The notes below the pieces were generated by a model that did no database searches, was not told the origin of the DNA, and saw nothing but the letters and a program-made list of their open reading frames with translations. From positions 4,338,501 to 4,402,500 of the forward strand of contig NC_011566.1 in assembly GCF_000014885.1 (NCBI RefSeq): a stretch of DNA of 64,000 bases. Direction: 5' to 3'. A program made the translations under genes and the position numbers. This stretch comes from Shewanella piezotolerans WP3. GTDB taxonomy: Bacteria; Pseudomonadota; Gammaproteobacteria; Enterobacterales; Shewanellaceae. This document shows, piece by piece, positions 17,153 through 26,333 of this stretch (within the stretch, counting starts at the first letter, position 1; the number at the start of each line of letters is the position of its first letter).

Positions 17153-18475
17153 TTAAACGCCTAACTTATCGCGCATAGTGTAGTACCAAGCGCCAATAGC
17201 ACTGAATGGCACTTGAAACATATGTCCACCAGGGAACGGGTAGTGTGGCAAACCTGCAAACGCATCGAATCGCGTTGCTTGACCATTAATCGCTTCAGCT
17301 AAGATTTTTCCGGCTAAATGCGTATAGGTAACTCCGTGACCACTGCAGCCCTGTGAGTAATAGATATTGCTGCCAATACGCCCGACTTGAGGTAGACGAG
17401 ATAAAGTCAGCAAGAAATTACCAGTCCAAGTGTAATCAATCTTCACGCCTTTAAGCTGCGGGAACGTTTTCAGCATTTTGGGAGTAATGATCGACTTGAT
17501 GTCAGCTGGATCACGTGCGCCATACACCACGCCACCGCCATAAATAAGACGGTTATCTCCAGACAAACGGAAGTAATCTAATAGGTAATTACAATCTTCT
17601 ACGCAGTAGTTTTGTGGGAGTAAGCTTTTCGCTAATTCATCACTGAGGGGCTCTGTAGTAATGACCTGTGTACCACAGGGCATAGCCTTAGCTTGCAGTT
17701 GAGGGATTAAGCCACCAAGATATGCATTACCCGCGACCACGACAAATTTAGCTTTTACACTTCCATGAGCGGTATGCACTACTGGGTTTTCGCCCTCCTC
17801 GACTTTAACTACCGCGGAGTTTTCATAGATCTTTCCGCCAAGGGACTCAACGGCATTTGCTTCACCCAGTGCTAAGTTAAGCGGATGGATATGCCCACCA
17901 CTTTTGTCGAGTAATCCTCCCACATAGGCTTCAGTATCAACCACTTTACGGATATCATTTTTGTCCAACAACTCTAAATGGTTCATATGACCATGTTTTT
18001 CCCACAGCGCCTTTTGCGACTGTAGGTGGCCCATCTGCTTATTATTCAACGCGGCAAATACACCACCATCTTGCAGATCACATTGGATATTGTACTTGCT
18101 AATGCGATCTTTAATGATCCGAGCACCTTCAAATGCCATTTCGCCAAATAGCTTGCCTGCTTCTTTACCGACCGTCTTTTCAATCGAATCAATGTCGCGA
18201 CTAAAACTATTGACTATTTGGCCACCATTTCGCCCCGAAGCCCCCCAGCCGATACGCGCCGCTTCAAGCACAGTGACGCTATAGCCCATCTCCAGCAAGT
18301 GCAATGCAGTTGATAAACCAGTGTAACCAGCACCGATAATACAGATATCAGTATCGATATTATCTCGCAGTTGAGCACGCTCTGTTTTGTCATTAGCCGA
18401 TGCCGCGTAGTATGAATCTGCATGAGGTGTACTGGTCATGGTTTCCGCCTGTCTTTGGTTATTTATTATTGACAT
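17153..18475 (-). CDS. FAD-dependent gamma-glutamylputrescine oxidase-like protein (PuuB family)
   Basis: A protein of 440 residues of the DAO/GlpO flavoprotein fold. The FAD dinucleotide motif is DTDICIIGAGYTGLSTALHLLE (about 43-65, GxGxxG), followed by E at VLEAARIGWGASGRNGGQ, the PuuB signature. PuuB oxidises gamma-glutamylputrescine to the aldehyde with release of ammonia and peroxide. The start at 18475 has AAGGA 9 bases upstream. It is the last gene downstream of potI on the polyamine strand. A second, clearly distinct paralogue lies at 26334-27641, so substrates may differ. Confidence 0.88.
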   Translation of the reverse strand: MSIINNQRQAETMTSTPHADSYYAASANDKTERAQLRDNIDTDICIIGAGYTGLSTALHLLEMGYSVTVLEAARIGWGASGRNGGQIVNSFSRDIDSIEKTVGKEAGKLFGEMAFEGARIIKDRISKYNIQCDLQDGGVFAALNNKQMGHLQSQKALWEKHGHMNHLELLDKNDIRKVVDTEAYVGGLLDKSGGHIHPLNLALGEANAVESLGGKIYENSAVVKVEEGENPVVHTAHGSVKAKFVVVAGNAYLGGLIPQLQAKAMPCGTQVITTEPLSDELAKSLLPQNYCVEDCNYLLDYFRLSGDNRLIYGGGVVYGARDPADIKSIITPKMLKTFPQLKGVKIDYTWTGNFLLTLSRLPQVGRIGSNIYYSQGCSGHGVTYTHLAGKILAEAINGQATRFDAFAGLPHYPFPGGHMFQVPFSAIGAWYYTMRDKLGV

Positions 18476-18621
18476 AACTTCTGTCCTTCTCGCTTTCTAA
18501 GCGAATTTTACGATCACTATCTGTGAGCGATATGTCGCTCTGATTGTTCAACAATTTAACGATGCCTTATCGCAGGCCATGCAAAACTAAGCTCCACATG
18601 ACCTGACTCTTCCTAATTTGT

Positions 18622-19437
18622 CTAGGCTGAACTTGAGCGCTGTTTAGCGTCTGCTCTGCGGGCAAAGTACCAGGAGATGAATGCTATCAAGGACACCATC
18701 AGGATAATCAAGGTTGCTAAGGCATTTATCTTTGGAGATACCCCCATTCTCACAGACGAGAACACCACCATAGGTAAGGTTGTAGCACCAGGGCCTGAAG
18801 CGAAACTAGCAATAACCAGATCATCCAACGACAAGCTAAACGACAGCAACCAACCAGCGACGATTGCCGGAGAGATCATGGGTACGGTAATTTGAAAGAA
18901 GGTCTTCAACGGTGTAGCACCAAGATCTTGCGCCGCCTCTTCCACTGAACGGTCAATCTCGCGCAATCTCGACGACACCACCACCGCAACATAAGCCGCA
19001 CAGAAAGTTGAGTGCGCAATCCACACGGTGAGCATGCCTCGCTCTGCCGGCCAGCCCAGAAAGTCAGCCATATGCACAAACAGTAACAGCAATGACAAAC
19101 CCGTGATCACTTCTGGCATGACCAGAGGAGCGGTGATCATATTCGACAAGGTCAATTTACCCCAACCGCGGGCAAAACGAGTCATCACAAACGCCGCCAT
19201 TGTGCCGAGAATAACCGCCATGGTAGAGGCGTAAAACGCCACCTGCAAACTGGTGCCTACCGCATCTAGAATCTGCTGGTCGCGAAACAGCTCGCCATAC
19301 CACTTAACCGAAAACCCACCCCATACGGTAACGAGCTTAGATTCATTGAATGAGTAAAACACTAAGATGAACATTGGCGCGTACAGGAAGAACATGCCAG
19401 CCCAAAGCATAATGGTAGAGAAACTTAACTTCTTCAT
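18622..19437 (-). CDS. potI: Polyamine ABC transporter permease (PotI type)
   Basis: A protein of 271 residues with six TM helices and the permease EAA loop EEAAQDLGATPLKTFFQITVPMISP, where it docks on the ATPase. It overlaps the upstream permease by 4 bases, so the two are coupled. Order and family match potFGHI, the putrescine-type importer. A 146-base gap separates it from the PuuB-like gene that follows. Confidence 0.92.
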   Translation of the reverse strand: MKKLSFSTIMLWAGMFFLYAPMFILVFYSFNESKLVTVWGGFSVKWYGELFRDQQILDAVGTSLQVAFYASTMAVILGTMAAFVMTRFARGWGKLTLSNMITAPLVMPEVITGLSLLLLFVHMADFLGWPAERGMLTVWIAHSTFCAAYVAVVVSSRLREIDRSVEEAAQDLGATPLKTFFQITVPMISPAIVAGWLLSFSLSLDDLVIASFASGPGATTLPMVVFSSVRMGVSPKINALATLIILMVSLIAFISWYFARRADAKQRSSSA

Positions 19438-20339
19438 GCTGTTTTCTCCATTTCACGTGCCTGATAACGATGAAATAGCGTGATAGGGATAATCAATAAG
19501 CCCAACATCACAATCGCTAGCGCAGACGCTACCGGCCAATCTCGGTTATTAAAGAACTCCTGCCATAACACTTTACCTATCATCAAGGAATCGGGGCCAC
19601 CTAATAGTTCAGGAATAACAAACTCACCCACAACTGGAATAAACACCAACATCGAGCCTGCAATAACGCCACCTTTTGATAGCGGCAATGTCACTTTCCA
19701 AAAGGTGTTTAGGCTACGAGAGCCCAAGTCTGAAGCAGCCTCGATCAAACTCATATCGAGCTGCGATAAGGTGGCGTACAGAGGTAAAATCATAAAGGGT
19801 AAATAGGTATAAATAATGCCAATGTATACGGCAGTATTAGTATTAAGTATCTGCAGCGGTTCAGAGATAAGCCCTGTCCACATCAATACATTATTGATCA
19901 CACCATTGTTGCTTAATATTCCCATCCAGGCATAAACCCGAATAAGAAAAGAGGTCCAAGACGGCAACATTACTAACAACACCAACAAGGTTTGGCTGCT
20001 CTTTGGGGCTCTTGCAATGGCGTAGGCCATCGGATAGCCAATAAGCAAACAACCTAGGGTTGAGATTGTCGCCATTTTTAGCGAACCTAAATAAGCGTTG
20101 TAATACAAGGAGTCATCAAGAATGAGCAAGTAGTTGCCCAGATTGAGCATGATATTCAGTGACTCTTCCGCGTACTGAAATAGTGGCTCATATGGCGGTA
20201 TGGCAATAATTGGAGTGGAAAAACTGATCTTAAGTACAATTGCGAAGGGCAGTGCAAAAAACAGTAGTAGCCAAAAATAGGGGACGCCTATGGTCCAGCA
20301 TTGGCCTTTGGGTAATCGAAACTTTAACGGCTTTTTCAT
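19434..20339 (-). CDS. potH: Polyamine ABC transporter permease (PotH type)
   Basis: A protein of 301 residues with six TM helices, an N-terminal cytoplasmic tail, and the EAA loop IEAASDLGSRSLNTFWKVTLPLSKGG. It pairs with the next permease to form the channel. It lies 10 bases after the ATPase gene and overlaps potI. Confidence 0.92.
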   Translation of the reverse strand: MKKPLKFRLPKGQCWTIGVPYFWLLLFFALPFAIVLKISFSTPIIAIPPYEPLFQYAEESLNIMLNLGNYLLILDDSLYYNAYLGSLKMATISTLGCLLIGYPMAYAIARAPKSSQTLLVLLVMLPSWTSFLIRVYAWMGILSNNGVINNVLMWTGLISEPLQILNTNTAVYIGIIYTYLPFMILPLYATLSQLDMSLIEAASDLGSRSLNTFWKVTLPLSKGGVIAGSMLVFIPVVGEFVIPELLGGPDSLMIGKVLWQEFFNNRDWPVASALAIVMLGLLIIPITLFHRYQAREMEKTA

Positions 20340-20349
20340 GATCGATTCC

Positions 20350-21486
20350 TTATGTTCTAAGGACCACTCCGCTGGTGGCCTCCCAGCTAATGAAAACCGC
20401 TTCTTCCCATGTAGGAGGATCAGAGCGACGTTCGCGGTTTGTCATAATGGTTTGAATTAACTGCTTATTCGGTAGACGGATGTAATACACAGAGATCCCG
20501 CCTAAATAAGCGATATCTTCCACTACACCACTTGACCAGTTATATTCACCTTGAGGCTGCTCACGAGTAATACGTGTCTTCTCTGGGCGCACTGCGACCC
20601 AAACGGTCTTGTCTTCAACACTGGTCGATACACCGTGGTCAATGAAGATATTCTGCGACAGGCCTTCGCTGGCGATCATCAGATGATCGGCTTGATCTTG
20701 TATTATCTGGCCTTCAAACAGGTTAACACTGCCAATAAACTCGGCAACCATACGACTGCTCGGGCTTTCATAGATGTCTGTAGGCGTGCCAGTTTGCGCA
20801 ATCCAGCCATCATTCATGATCGAGATCCGCCCAGCCATGGTCATCGCTTCTTCTTGGTCATGGGTTACCATCACACAAGTCACGCCAACTGCTTCAAGAA
20901 TATCGACGACCTCAAGTTGCATCTGCGTGCGCAGCTTCTTATCTAACGCGCCCATTGGCTCATCAAGCAGTAGTAATTTAGGGCGTTTCGCTAACGAGCG
21001 AGCTAGTGCCACACGTTGACGTTGACCGCCAGATAACTGATTTGGCCTGCGCTTGGCATAGGCTTCCATATGAACCAGCTTTAGCATCTCCTGCACACGC
21101 TCAGCAATTTCAGCTTTTGGTAGTTTGTCCTGCTTTAAACCAAAGGCGATGTTCTGCTCAACTGACATATGGGGGAACAGTGCATAAGATTGGAACATCA
21201 TATTGATAGGTCGCTCATGGGGCGGCATATCGGTAATATCTTCGCCATCGAGGAAAATACGCCCCTCGGACGGCTTTTCGAAACCAGCGAGAATACGCAA
21301 TAAGGTTGACTTGCCCGAGCCTGAGCCGCCTAATAATGCGAATATCTCACCCTTCTTTATATTCAGCGACACATCATCTACTGCGCGCACTTCGTCAAAA
21401 AGTTTACTCACTCGGTCGATCTGAAGTAGCACTTCGCCTTGCGTCTTTGTAATCGGTTTATTGGTGACGCCCAAGGTACTAGTCAT
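20350..21486 (-). CDS. potG: Polyamine ABC transporter ATPase (PotG type)
   Basis: A protein of 378 residues with the Walker A motif GGSGSGKST, Q-loop FQSYALFPH, signature LSGGQRQRVALARSLA, Walker B LLLLDEP and switch histidine in VTHDQEEAM, followed by a C-terminal TOBE-type regulatory domain. It powers uptake of the polyamine caught by PotF. It is separated from potF by 110 bases that include a strong hairpin. Confidence 0.94.
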   Translation of the reverse strand: MTSTLGVTNKPITKTQGEVLLQIDRVSKLFDEVRAVDDVSLNIKKGEIFALLGGSGSGKSTLLRILAGFEKPSEGRIFLDGEDITDMPPHERPINMMFQSYALFPHMSVEQNIAFGLKQDKLPKAEIAERVQEMLKLVHMEAYAKRRPNQLSGGQRQRVALARSLAKRPKLLLLDEPMGALDKKLRTQMQLEVVDILEAVGVTCVMVTHDQEEAMTMAGRISIMNDGWIAQTGTPTDIYESPSSRMVAEFIGSVNLFEGQIIQDQADHLMIASEGLSQNIFIDHGVSTSVEDKTVWVAVRPEKTRITREQPQGEYNWSSGVVEDIAYLGGISVYYIRLPNKQLIQTIMTNRERRSDPPTWEEAVFISWEATSGVVLRT

Positions 21487-21566
21487 ATTACTTCTCCAAC
21501 AGATAAACCCTTAAGGTCAGGGGCTTACCTTTTAAAATTGTGTCTATTTTTGCTGTTGATCAAAAA

Positions 21567-21587
21567 GGGCAAGGTAATACCTTGCCC
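21567..21587 (-). terminator. Intercistronic terminator-like hairpin between potF and potG
   Basis: A perfect 9-base stem GGGCAAGGT with a 3-base loop is followed on the minus strand by TTTTTG. It lies 10 bases beyond the potF stop and probably ends part of the transcripts, giving more binding protein than membrane components. Confidence 0.75.
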
Positions 21588-21596
21588 CATTTTTGA

Positions 21597-22697
21597 TTAA
21601 TAACCCGATTTAACTTTGGTCCACACGCGTGTCAAGGCACGCTGAGATTTCATTGGACGTACATCACCGACGTAAAGGCGATCTAGCACCTCTTTGCTTG
21701 GGTAAATTGAGGTGTTAGTACGTACCTCTTCATCCACTAATGGCAGCGCGGGAACATTTGGGTTCGCATAAGCAACATAGTTACTAATAGGCGCAATCAC
21801 TTCTGGACGAAGTAGATAGTTGATAAAGGTATGGGCATTTTTCACGTTAGCTGCATCAGCAGGTATCGCTAACATGTCAAACCATAGGTTTGAGCCTTCT
21901 TTTGGAATTGAGTACTCGATAACCTGACCATTTTCCGCTTCTTCCGCACGTGCTGCCGCTTGGAAAATATCCCCTGAGTAACCGAATGCAACACAGGTAT
22001 CGCCGTTGGCTAAGTCAGTAATGTAACGTGAAGAGTGGAAGTAAGTGATGTATGGGCGTACTTTAGCCAGAACTTCACCCGCCTTTTTAAAATCATCAGC
22101 CTTAGTGCTGTTTGGATCAAGCCCTAAATAGATAAGCGCCATTGGGATCATCTCATCAGCACTATCTAACAGCGATAGTCCACATTTCGACAGTTTCTCA
22201 GCATATTTAGGGTTAAAGATTAGCTCTAATGAATCTACTGGTGCATCTTCGCCCAGCGCTGCTTTGACTTTATCGACGTTGTAACCAATACCATTTGTTC
22301 CCCACAAGTATGGTACCGAATACTGATTACCCGGGTCGGCAGATTCCAGCTGAGTCATGAGCTCAGGGCTTAGATTCTTATGATTTGATAATTGATTCGA
22401 ATCAAGCTTTTGGAAAGCCCCCGCTTTAATCTGCTTAGCTAAAAAGCTATTAGATGGTACGACAATGTCGTAACCTGAGCGACCAGAAAGTAACTTAGCT
22501 TCGACCACTTCATTACTGTCAAACACATCGTAGACAACGCGAATACCAGTCTCCTTGTGGAAGTTTTCAAGCGTATCTTCGGCAATATAGTCAGACCAGT
22601 TATATACCCTAACCACTTCTTCTGCATAAGTGACACTGCTGGCCAAAACACTTGCTGTGACGAGTGCTAATGTGGTCACCTTTTTTATAAGCTTCAT
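21597..22697 (-). CDS. potF: Periplasmic polyamine-binding protein (PotF type)
   Basis: A protein of 366 residues with a signal peptide (cleavage after VTYA, about 25), then VVRVYNWSDYIAEDTLENF, the signature start of PotD/PotF. Ligand residues expected in this family are visible: W and Y in YNWSDY, S in VVPSNSF, D in LLDSADEM, W in NLWFDM. It captures putrescine or a related diamine. Neighbours puuA and puuD support putrescine. No PuuR-like box was seen directly before it; a hairpin at 22731-22752 lies in the leader. Confidence 0.92.
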   Translation of the reverse strand: MKLIKKVTTLALVTASVLASSVTYAEEVVRVYNWSDYIAEDTLENFHKETGIRVVYDVFDSNEVVEAKLLSGRSGYDIVVPSNSFLAKQIKAGAFQKLDSNQLSNHKNLSPELMTQLESADPGNQYSVPYLWGTNGIGYNVDKVKAALGEDAPVDSLELIFNPKYAEKLSKCGLSLLDSADEMIPMALIYLGLDPNSTKADDFKKAGEVLAKVRPYITYFHSSRYITDLANGDTCVAFGYSGDIFQAAARAEEAENGQVIEYSIPKEGSNLWFDMLAIPADAANVKNAHTFINYLLRPEVIAPISNYVAYANPNVPALPLVDEEVRTNTSIYPSKEVLDRLYVGDVRPMKSQRALTRVWTKVKSGY

Positions 22698-22965
22698 GCT
22701 ATCTCCTATTTAGCGTAGCAGCAGAGATACCTTCTCTGCTGTTGCTGCATTGTTTGCCGATTAATCGACTTAGTTCTTATTGTTAACCAATGCTACACCT
22801 GAAAAACCGCACCGGCAGTTACTACTGCTTTACAGCTTTCATATAGATAACGCTCTGTTTTATAGCACTATCTATATGAATGACTCCTTCTTTATTCATT
22901 GTTAATTACTGGCAAAGCTCACTACTGTTCCCAATCCCCAAAATCGATAGCAGTAGTGTTCTCTT

Positions 22966-24315
22966 TTAAACCGTTAACAGCAGGAATTTACGCTCCCAAG
23001 AACTGATCACTTGACGGTAGTTCTCTAAATCAGCTTGCTTGACTGCAACATAGCCATTAGTAAAGGTTTCCCCTAAATACTCTCGACAGGCTGAGCTTTC
23101 AGCCATCACTGCCAACGCTTCTTCTAATGTGAGTGGCAGCGATATTCCGCTACGAGTCTCGTTGGCACGACCTTGAACTGGCGTCATAGGTTTAACATCT
23201 TCAATCATGCCCATATAGCCACACAATAAGCTTGCAGCTATCGACAGGTAACTATTGGCATCAGCGCCAGCAATGCGGTTTTCAATACGTAAGTTTTGCG
23301 GTGAAGACTCTGGAATTCGTAATCCACAAGTGCGGTTCTCTTCGCCCCATTCCAAATTAACGGGCGCTGAAGTACCTGGTAGGAAACGGCGGAAAGAGTT
23401 CACATTTGGCGCGAAGAGTGGCAGTAATTCAGGAATGAACTTCTGTAGCCCACCAATGTAGCTATAGAACAGTGGTCCTTTGCTACCATCTTCGTTTGAG
23501 AAGATATTTTTACCCGACTTAATATCAACAATGCTTTGATGTAAGTGCATCGCACTGCCAGGCTCATTAGTGATGGGTTTTGCCATAAAGGTTGCGCATA
23601 CATTGTGCTTTAGTGCTGCTTCACGCAAGGTACGCTTAAACACAAATACTTGGTCAGCAAGCGACAGTGCATCACCGTGGGAGAAGTTAATCTCCATTTG
23701 CGCAGTGCCCTCTTCATGGATCAAGGTATCAATATCTAAACCTTGGATCTCACACCAGTCATACATATCTTCAAACAGCGGATCGTACTCATTGGCGGCA
23801 TCAATCGAAAATGACTGGCGGCCAGACTCTTGGCGGCCAGAACGGCCAACTGGCGGAATAAGCGGTTGATCAGGGTCTTCATTAATACGAGTAAGATAGA
23901 ACTCCATTTCTGGAGCTACAACTGGCTTCCAGCCCTTATCTTCATATAACTTGAGTACTTTTTTAAGTAGGTTTCGGGGAGACAGTTCTATCGGGTTCCC
24001 CATTTTATCGTAGGTATCGTGGATCACTTGCGCTGTCGCTTCAATCGTCCAAGGAAGCTTATAGACGGCATTCTCATCTGGCACGCAAACAAAGTCGATA
24101 TCGGCAGCATCCAATAAAGCATCATAAGCTTCATCTTCGACATAATCGCCAGTTACTGTCTGCAATAGCACGCTTTCAGGCATTCGCATGCCTTTTTCAT
24201 CGATGAACTTACCCACTGGGGCAATTTTGCCACGGGCAATACCGGTCATATCACAAACAACACATTCAACTTCGGTGATCTTTTGGTCTTTTAAATAGCT
24301 AATTAGTTTTTTCAT
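22966..24315 (-). CDS. puuA: Glutamate-putrescine ligase (PuuA, glutamine synthetase family)
   Basis: The start chosen at 24315 (MKKLISYLKD) lies 2 bases after the puuD stop; an upstream in-frame ATG would overlap puuD. The 449-residue product has the glutamine synthetase fold: EGTAQMEINFSHGD, the ATP/metal motif AMHLHQSI, and the glutamate-binding region NSFRRFLPGTSAPVNLEWGEENRTCGLRIP. PuuA joins glutamate to putrescine as the first step of the Puu pathway. Context (puuD, PuuB-like genes, pot genes, puuR) supports this over ordinary GlnA. Confidence 0.9.
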   Translation of the reverse strand: MKKLISYLKDQKITEVECVVCDMTGIARGKIAPVGKFIDEKGMRMPESVLLQTVTGDYVEDEAYDALLDAADIDFVCVPDENAVYKLPWTIEATAQVIHDTYDKMGNPIELSPRNLLKKVLKLYEDKGWKPVVAPEMEFYLTRINEDPDQPLIPPVGRSGRQESGRQSFSIDAANEYDPLFEDMYDWCEIQGLDIDTLIHEEGTAQMEINFSHGDALSLADQVFVFKRTLREAALKHNVCATFMAKPITNEPGSAMHLHQSIVDIKSGKNIFSNEDGSKGPLFYSYIGGLQKFIPELLPLFAPNVNSFRRFLPGTSAPVNLEWGEENRTCGLRIPESSPQNLRIENRIAGADANSYLSIAASLLCGYMGMIEDVKPMTPVQGRANETRSGISLPLTLEEALAVMAESSACREYLGETFTNGYVAVKQADLENYRQVISSWERKFLLLTV

Positions 24316-24317
24316 TA

Positions 24318-25079
24318 TTATTTTACTCTGCTCGCTGCACGGTGCTGGCAAGCCTCATTAAAGGCCTTAAAAACTGCAGTATAAAAAGCGTTATCTAACA
24401 CTTTCCACTCTGGATGCCATTGAACACCTAATGCAAAATTCTTTGCGTCTTTAACTGAAAACGCTTCAATTAATCCATCATTTGCATATGCTTCTGGCCG
24501 CAACCCAACACCCAAACGGTCTACGCCTTGAGTGTGCACAGAGTTCACCTCTGCGGAGCTGCGGCCCCACGCATCGTGAAGCAATCCCCCAGGTTCTATC
24601 TTGACCTCATGAGATAAACCATACTGTTCTTCAACTGGTGCCGTTTTGTCTTCACGGTGCTCGATAAAACCACCGACTTCATGCAATCTTTGGTGTAAGC
24701 TGCCACCAAAAGCGACGTTCATCTCTTGAAAGCCACGACAAATTCCAAGCACAGGTACACCCGCCTTAATAGCGGCATGAATCAATGGTAAAGTTGTGGC
24801 ATCTCGCTTAGGGTCGTGATGCGTTCCCGCTTCACTTGCTGGTCCATCAAAATGGTGCGGCTCAATATTCGAGGGGGAGCCGGTAAACAAAATTCCGTCG
24901 AGTCTTGATAACACGACTTCTGCTGGGCAATGTCCCAGCGAAGGGATAACCAGAGGCCAAGCTTGAGTGGCATCTGCTATAGCTAATAAGTACTTTTCGC
25001 CAACAATGTTAAATGGATGCAATCCTAACTGTTGATTGCATGCCGTCACACCTACTACCGCGAGCCCTACTTCCGACAT
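24318..25079 (-). CDS. puuD: Gamma-glutamyl-GABA hydrolase (PuuD, class I amidotransferase-like)
   Basis: A protein of 253 residues with the peptidase C26 features: ILFTGSPSNIEPHHF, the nucleophile in VLGICRGFQEMNVAFGG, and the catalytic His and Glu in GVQWHPEW. PuuD releases GABA from gamma-glutamyl-GABA, completing the Puu cycle. It heads the minus-strand operon puuD-puuA; PuuR-like boxes lie about 75-115 bases upstream. Confidence 0.92.
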   Translation of the reverse strand: MSEVGLAVVGVTACNQQLGLHPFNIVGEKYLLAIADATQAWPLVIPSLGHCPAEVVLSRLDGILFTGSPSNIEPHHFDGPASEAGTHHDPKRDATTLPLIHAAIKAGVPVLGICRGFQEMNVAFGGSLHQRLHEVGGFIEHREDKTAPVEEQYGLSHEVKIEPGGLLHDAWGRSSAEVNSVHTQGVDRLGVGLRPEAYANDGLIEAFSVKDAKNFALGVQWHPEWKVLDNAFYTAVFKAFNEACQHRAASRVK

Positions 25080-25154
25080 ATAACACCTTCAATCCTTCGT
25101 ATTCAGAGTTTTTTCAATGGTTTTTATAGTAATTTTTAATCTTGATTTACGAAT

Positions 25155-25194
25155 TTTTTATAATGAACAAATTACACTCAAATGTTCATTTTTT
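25155..25194. promoter_or_regulatory. PuuR-like operator pair upstream of puuD
   Basis: TTATAATGAACA at 25158-25169 shares the TATAATGAACA core of the published E. coli PuuR box (AAAATATAATGAACA). An inverted half, TGTTCATTTTTT, lies at 25183-25194. The two are 13 bases apart and sit in the 460-base gap between puuR and puuD that also holds the puuD promoter. No other gene is seen in this gap. Confidence 0.7.
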
Positions 25195-25539
25195 CACACA
25201 GTACACTTAATTTTGAAACTAGGCAATAGATTAACAGCTAGGAATGTAAATAATATCGAACTAAAATCAAAAACCAATTAATTACAACAACTTGAAGTTG
25301 ATAAGGTTTATTTTACTAGTAAAACAGTGGCTTTTGCAGGCAATAGTCGAGTGATTTACTCATGTTCTCCATTGTTGACACACTTCACAAAAAGAGCGTC
25401 ACCCTGCTTTATATTATTTACACATGGAACATGTGAATTTAAAAAGGACACTGGACATTAGCGTAAATAAAGCGCCAAAAAGCCACCAGCTAAATAGGTA
25501 TCTAGCTGGTAAGGTCTTATGAAGGGTTTTCTTATACGA

Positions 25540-26088
25540 TTAGAAGTTCGCTGGAGTGGTCGCACTAACAATACGACAAGGCGTATCAAACGGGTTACGA
25601 AAACGATGGGGCAGTTCACTATTAAAGTAATAGCTATCACCTTCGTTAAGCTCAAAGACCTCTTCGCCGACGGTGAGCTCGAGCTTTCCTTCAATCACCA
25701 TCGCGGCTTCTTGCCCTTCATGCTTAAGCATCTCAATGCCTGTATCAGCACCTGGCGGGTAAGTTTCACTCATCACAGACATGGCGCGATTTGGAAAATC
25801 TCGACCAATTAATTTGAAGTCCAAAACGCCATCACCGATATCCAAAAGTTCATCACTACGATAAACCACCTTCTGTTCGCTGACAGTTTCATCTTCAATA
25901 GAAAAGAACTCCACCAAAGACATAGGTAACCCAGAGAGTACTTTTTTCAAAGAACTCACTGACGGACTAACGCTATTTTTCTCAATCATCGAGATGGTAC
26001 TGTTAGTTACACCAGCACGCTTAGCAAGTTCGCGCTGTGATAAGCCTTTCTCTTTTCTAACGGTTTTAAGGCTTGCTCCAATATCCAA
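25540..26088 (-). CDS. puuR: PuuR-type transcriptional repressor (XRE HTH plus cupin)
   Basis: A protein of 182 residues, the usual PuuR length. An N-terminal XRE helix-turn-helix (SQRELAKRAGVTNSTISMIEKN, about 16-37) is followed by a C-terminal cupin with GQEAAMVIEGKLELTVGEEVFELNEGDSYYF (about 124-155). E. coli PuuR represses the puu genes and is released by putrescine. It lies between puuD and the divergent PuuB-like gene, so it can regulate both sides and itself. Confidence 0.92.
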   Translation of the reverse strand: MDIGASLKTVRKEKGLSQRELAKRAGVTNSTISMIEKNSVSPSVSSLKKVLSGLPMSLVEFFSIEDETVSEQKVVYRSDELLDIGDGVLDFKLIGRDFPNRAMSVMSETYPPGADTGIEMLKHEGQEAAMVIEGKLELTVGEEVFELNEGDSYYFNSELPHRFRNPFDTPCRIVSATTPANF

Positions 26089-26193
26089 ATTCTTTCCCCT
26101 AATTGAAGTTGTTGCTCTATGCCTCCAACAACATGCAGAACAATAAAACGCACGACCTAGTTCTAACTCAGTACAGCTTGATTCAAAAAGTAC

Positions 26194-26252
26194 TGTTCAT
26201 TTTATCGGGCGTATTTGTATTCTACAGGAAAGCGTGTTAAAAATAACGAACA
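26194..26252. promoter_or_regulatory. PuuR-like operators between puuR and puuB
   Basis: TGTTCATTTTA at 26194-26204 (TAAAATGAACA on the minus strand) and AAAAATAACGAACA at 26239-26252 resemble the PuuR box, the second with one mismatch in the core. They lie in the divergent promoter region of puuR and the PuuB-like gene. Confidence 0.6.
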
Positions 26253-26333
26253 TATGTAAATAATTTATTTACAGAGTCTTGAGTATACTGTCCCAAGTCC
26301 AATTTACAATAAAAACACATGTTTGGAGAAAAT

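Noticed and set aside
22920..22957. CACTACTG/CAGTAGTG inverted repeat after puuA as a terminator
   Set aside because: The stem is short with a long loop and no T-run; too weak to call.
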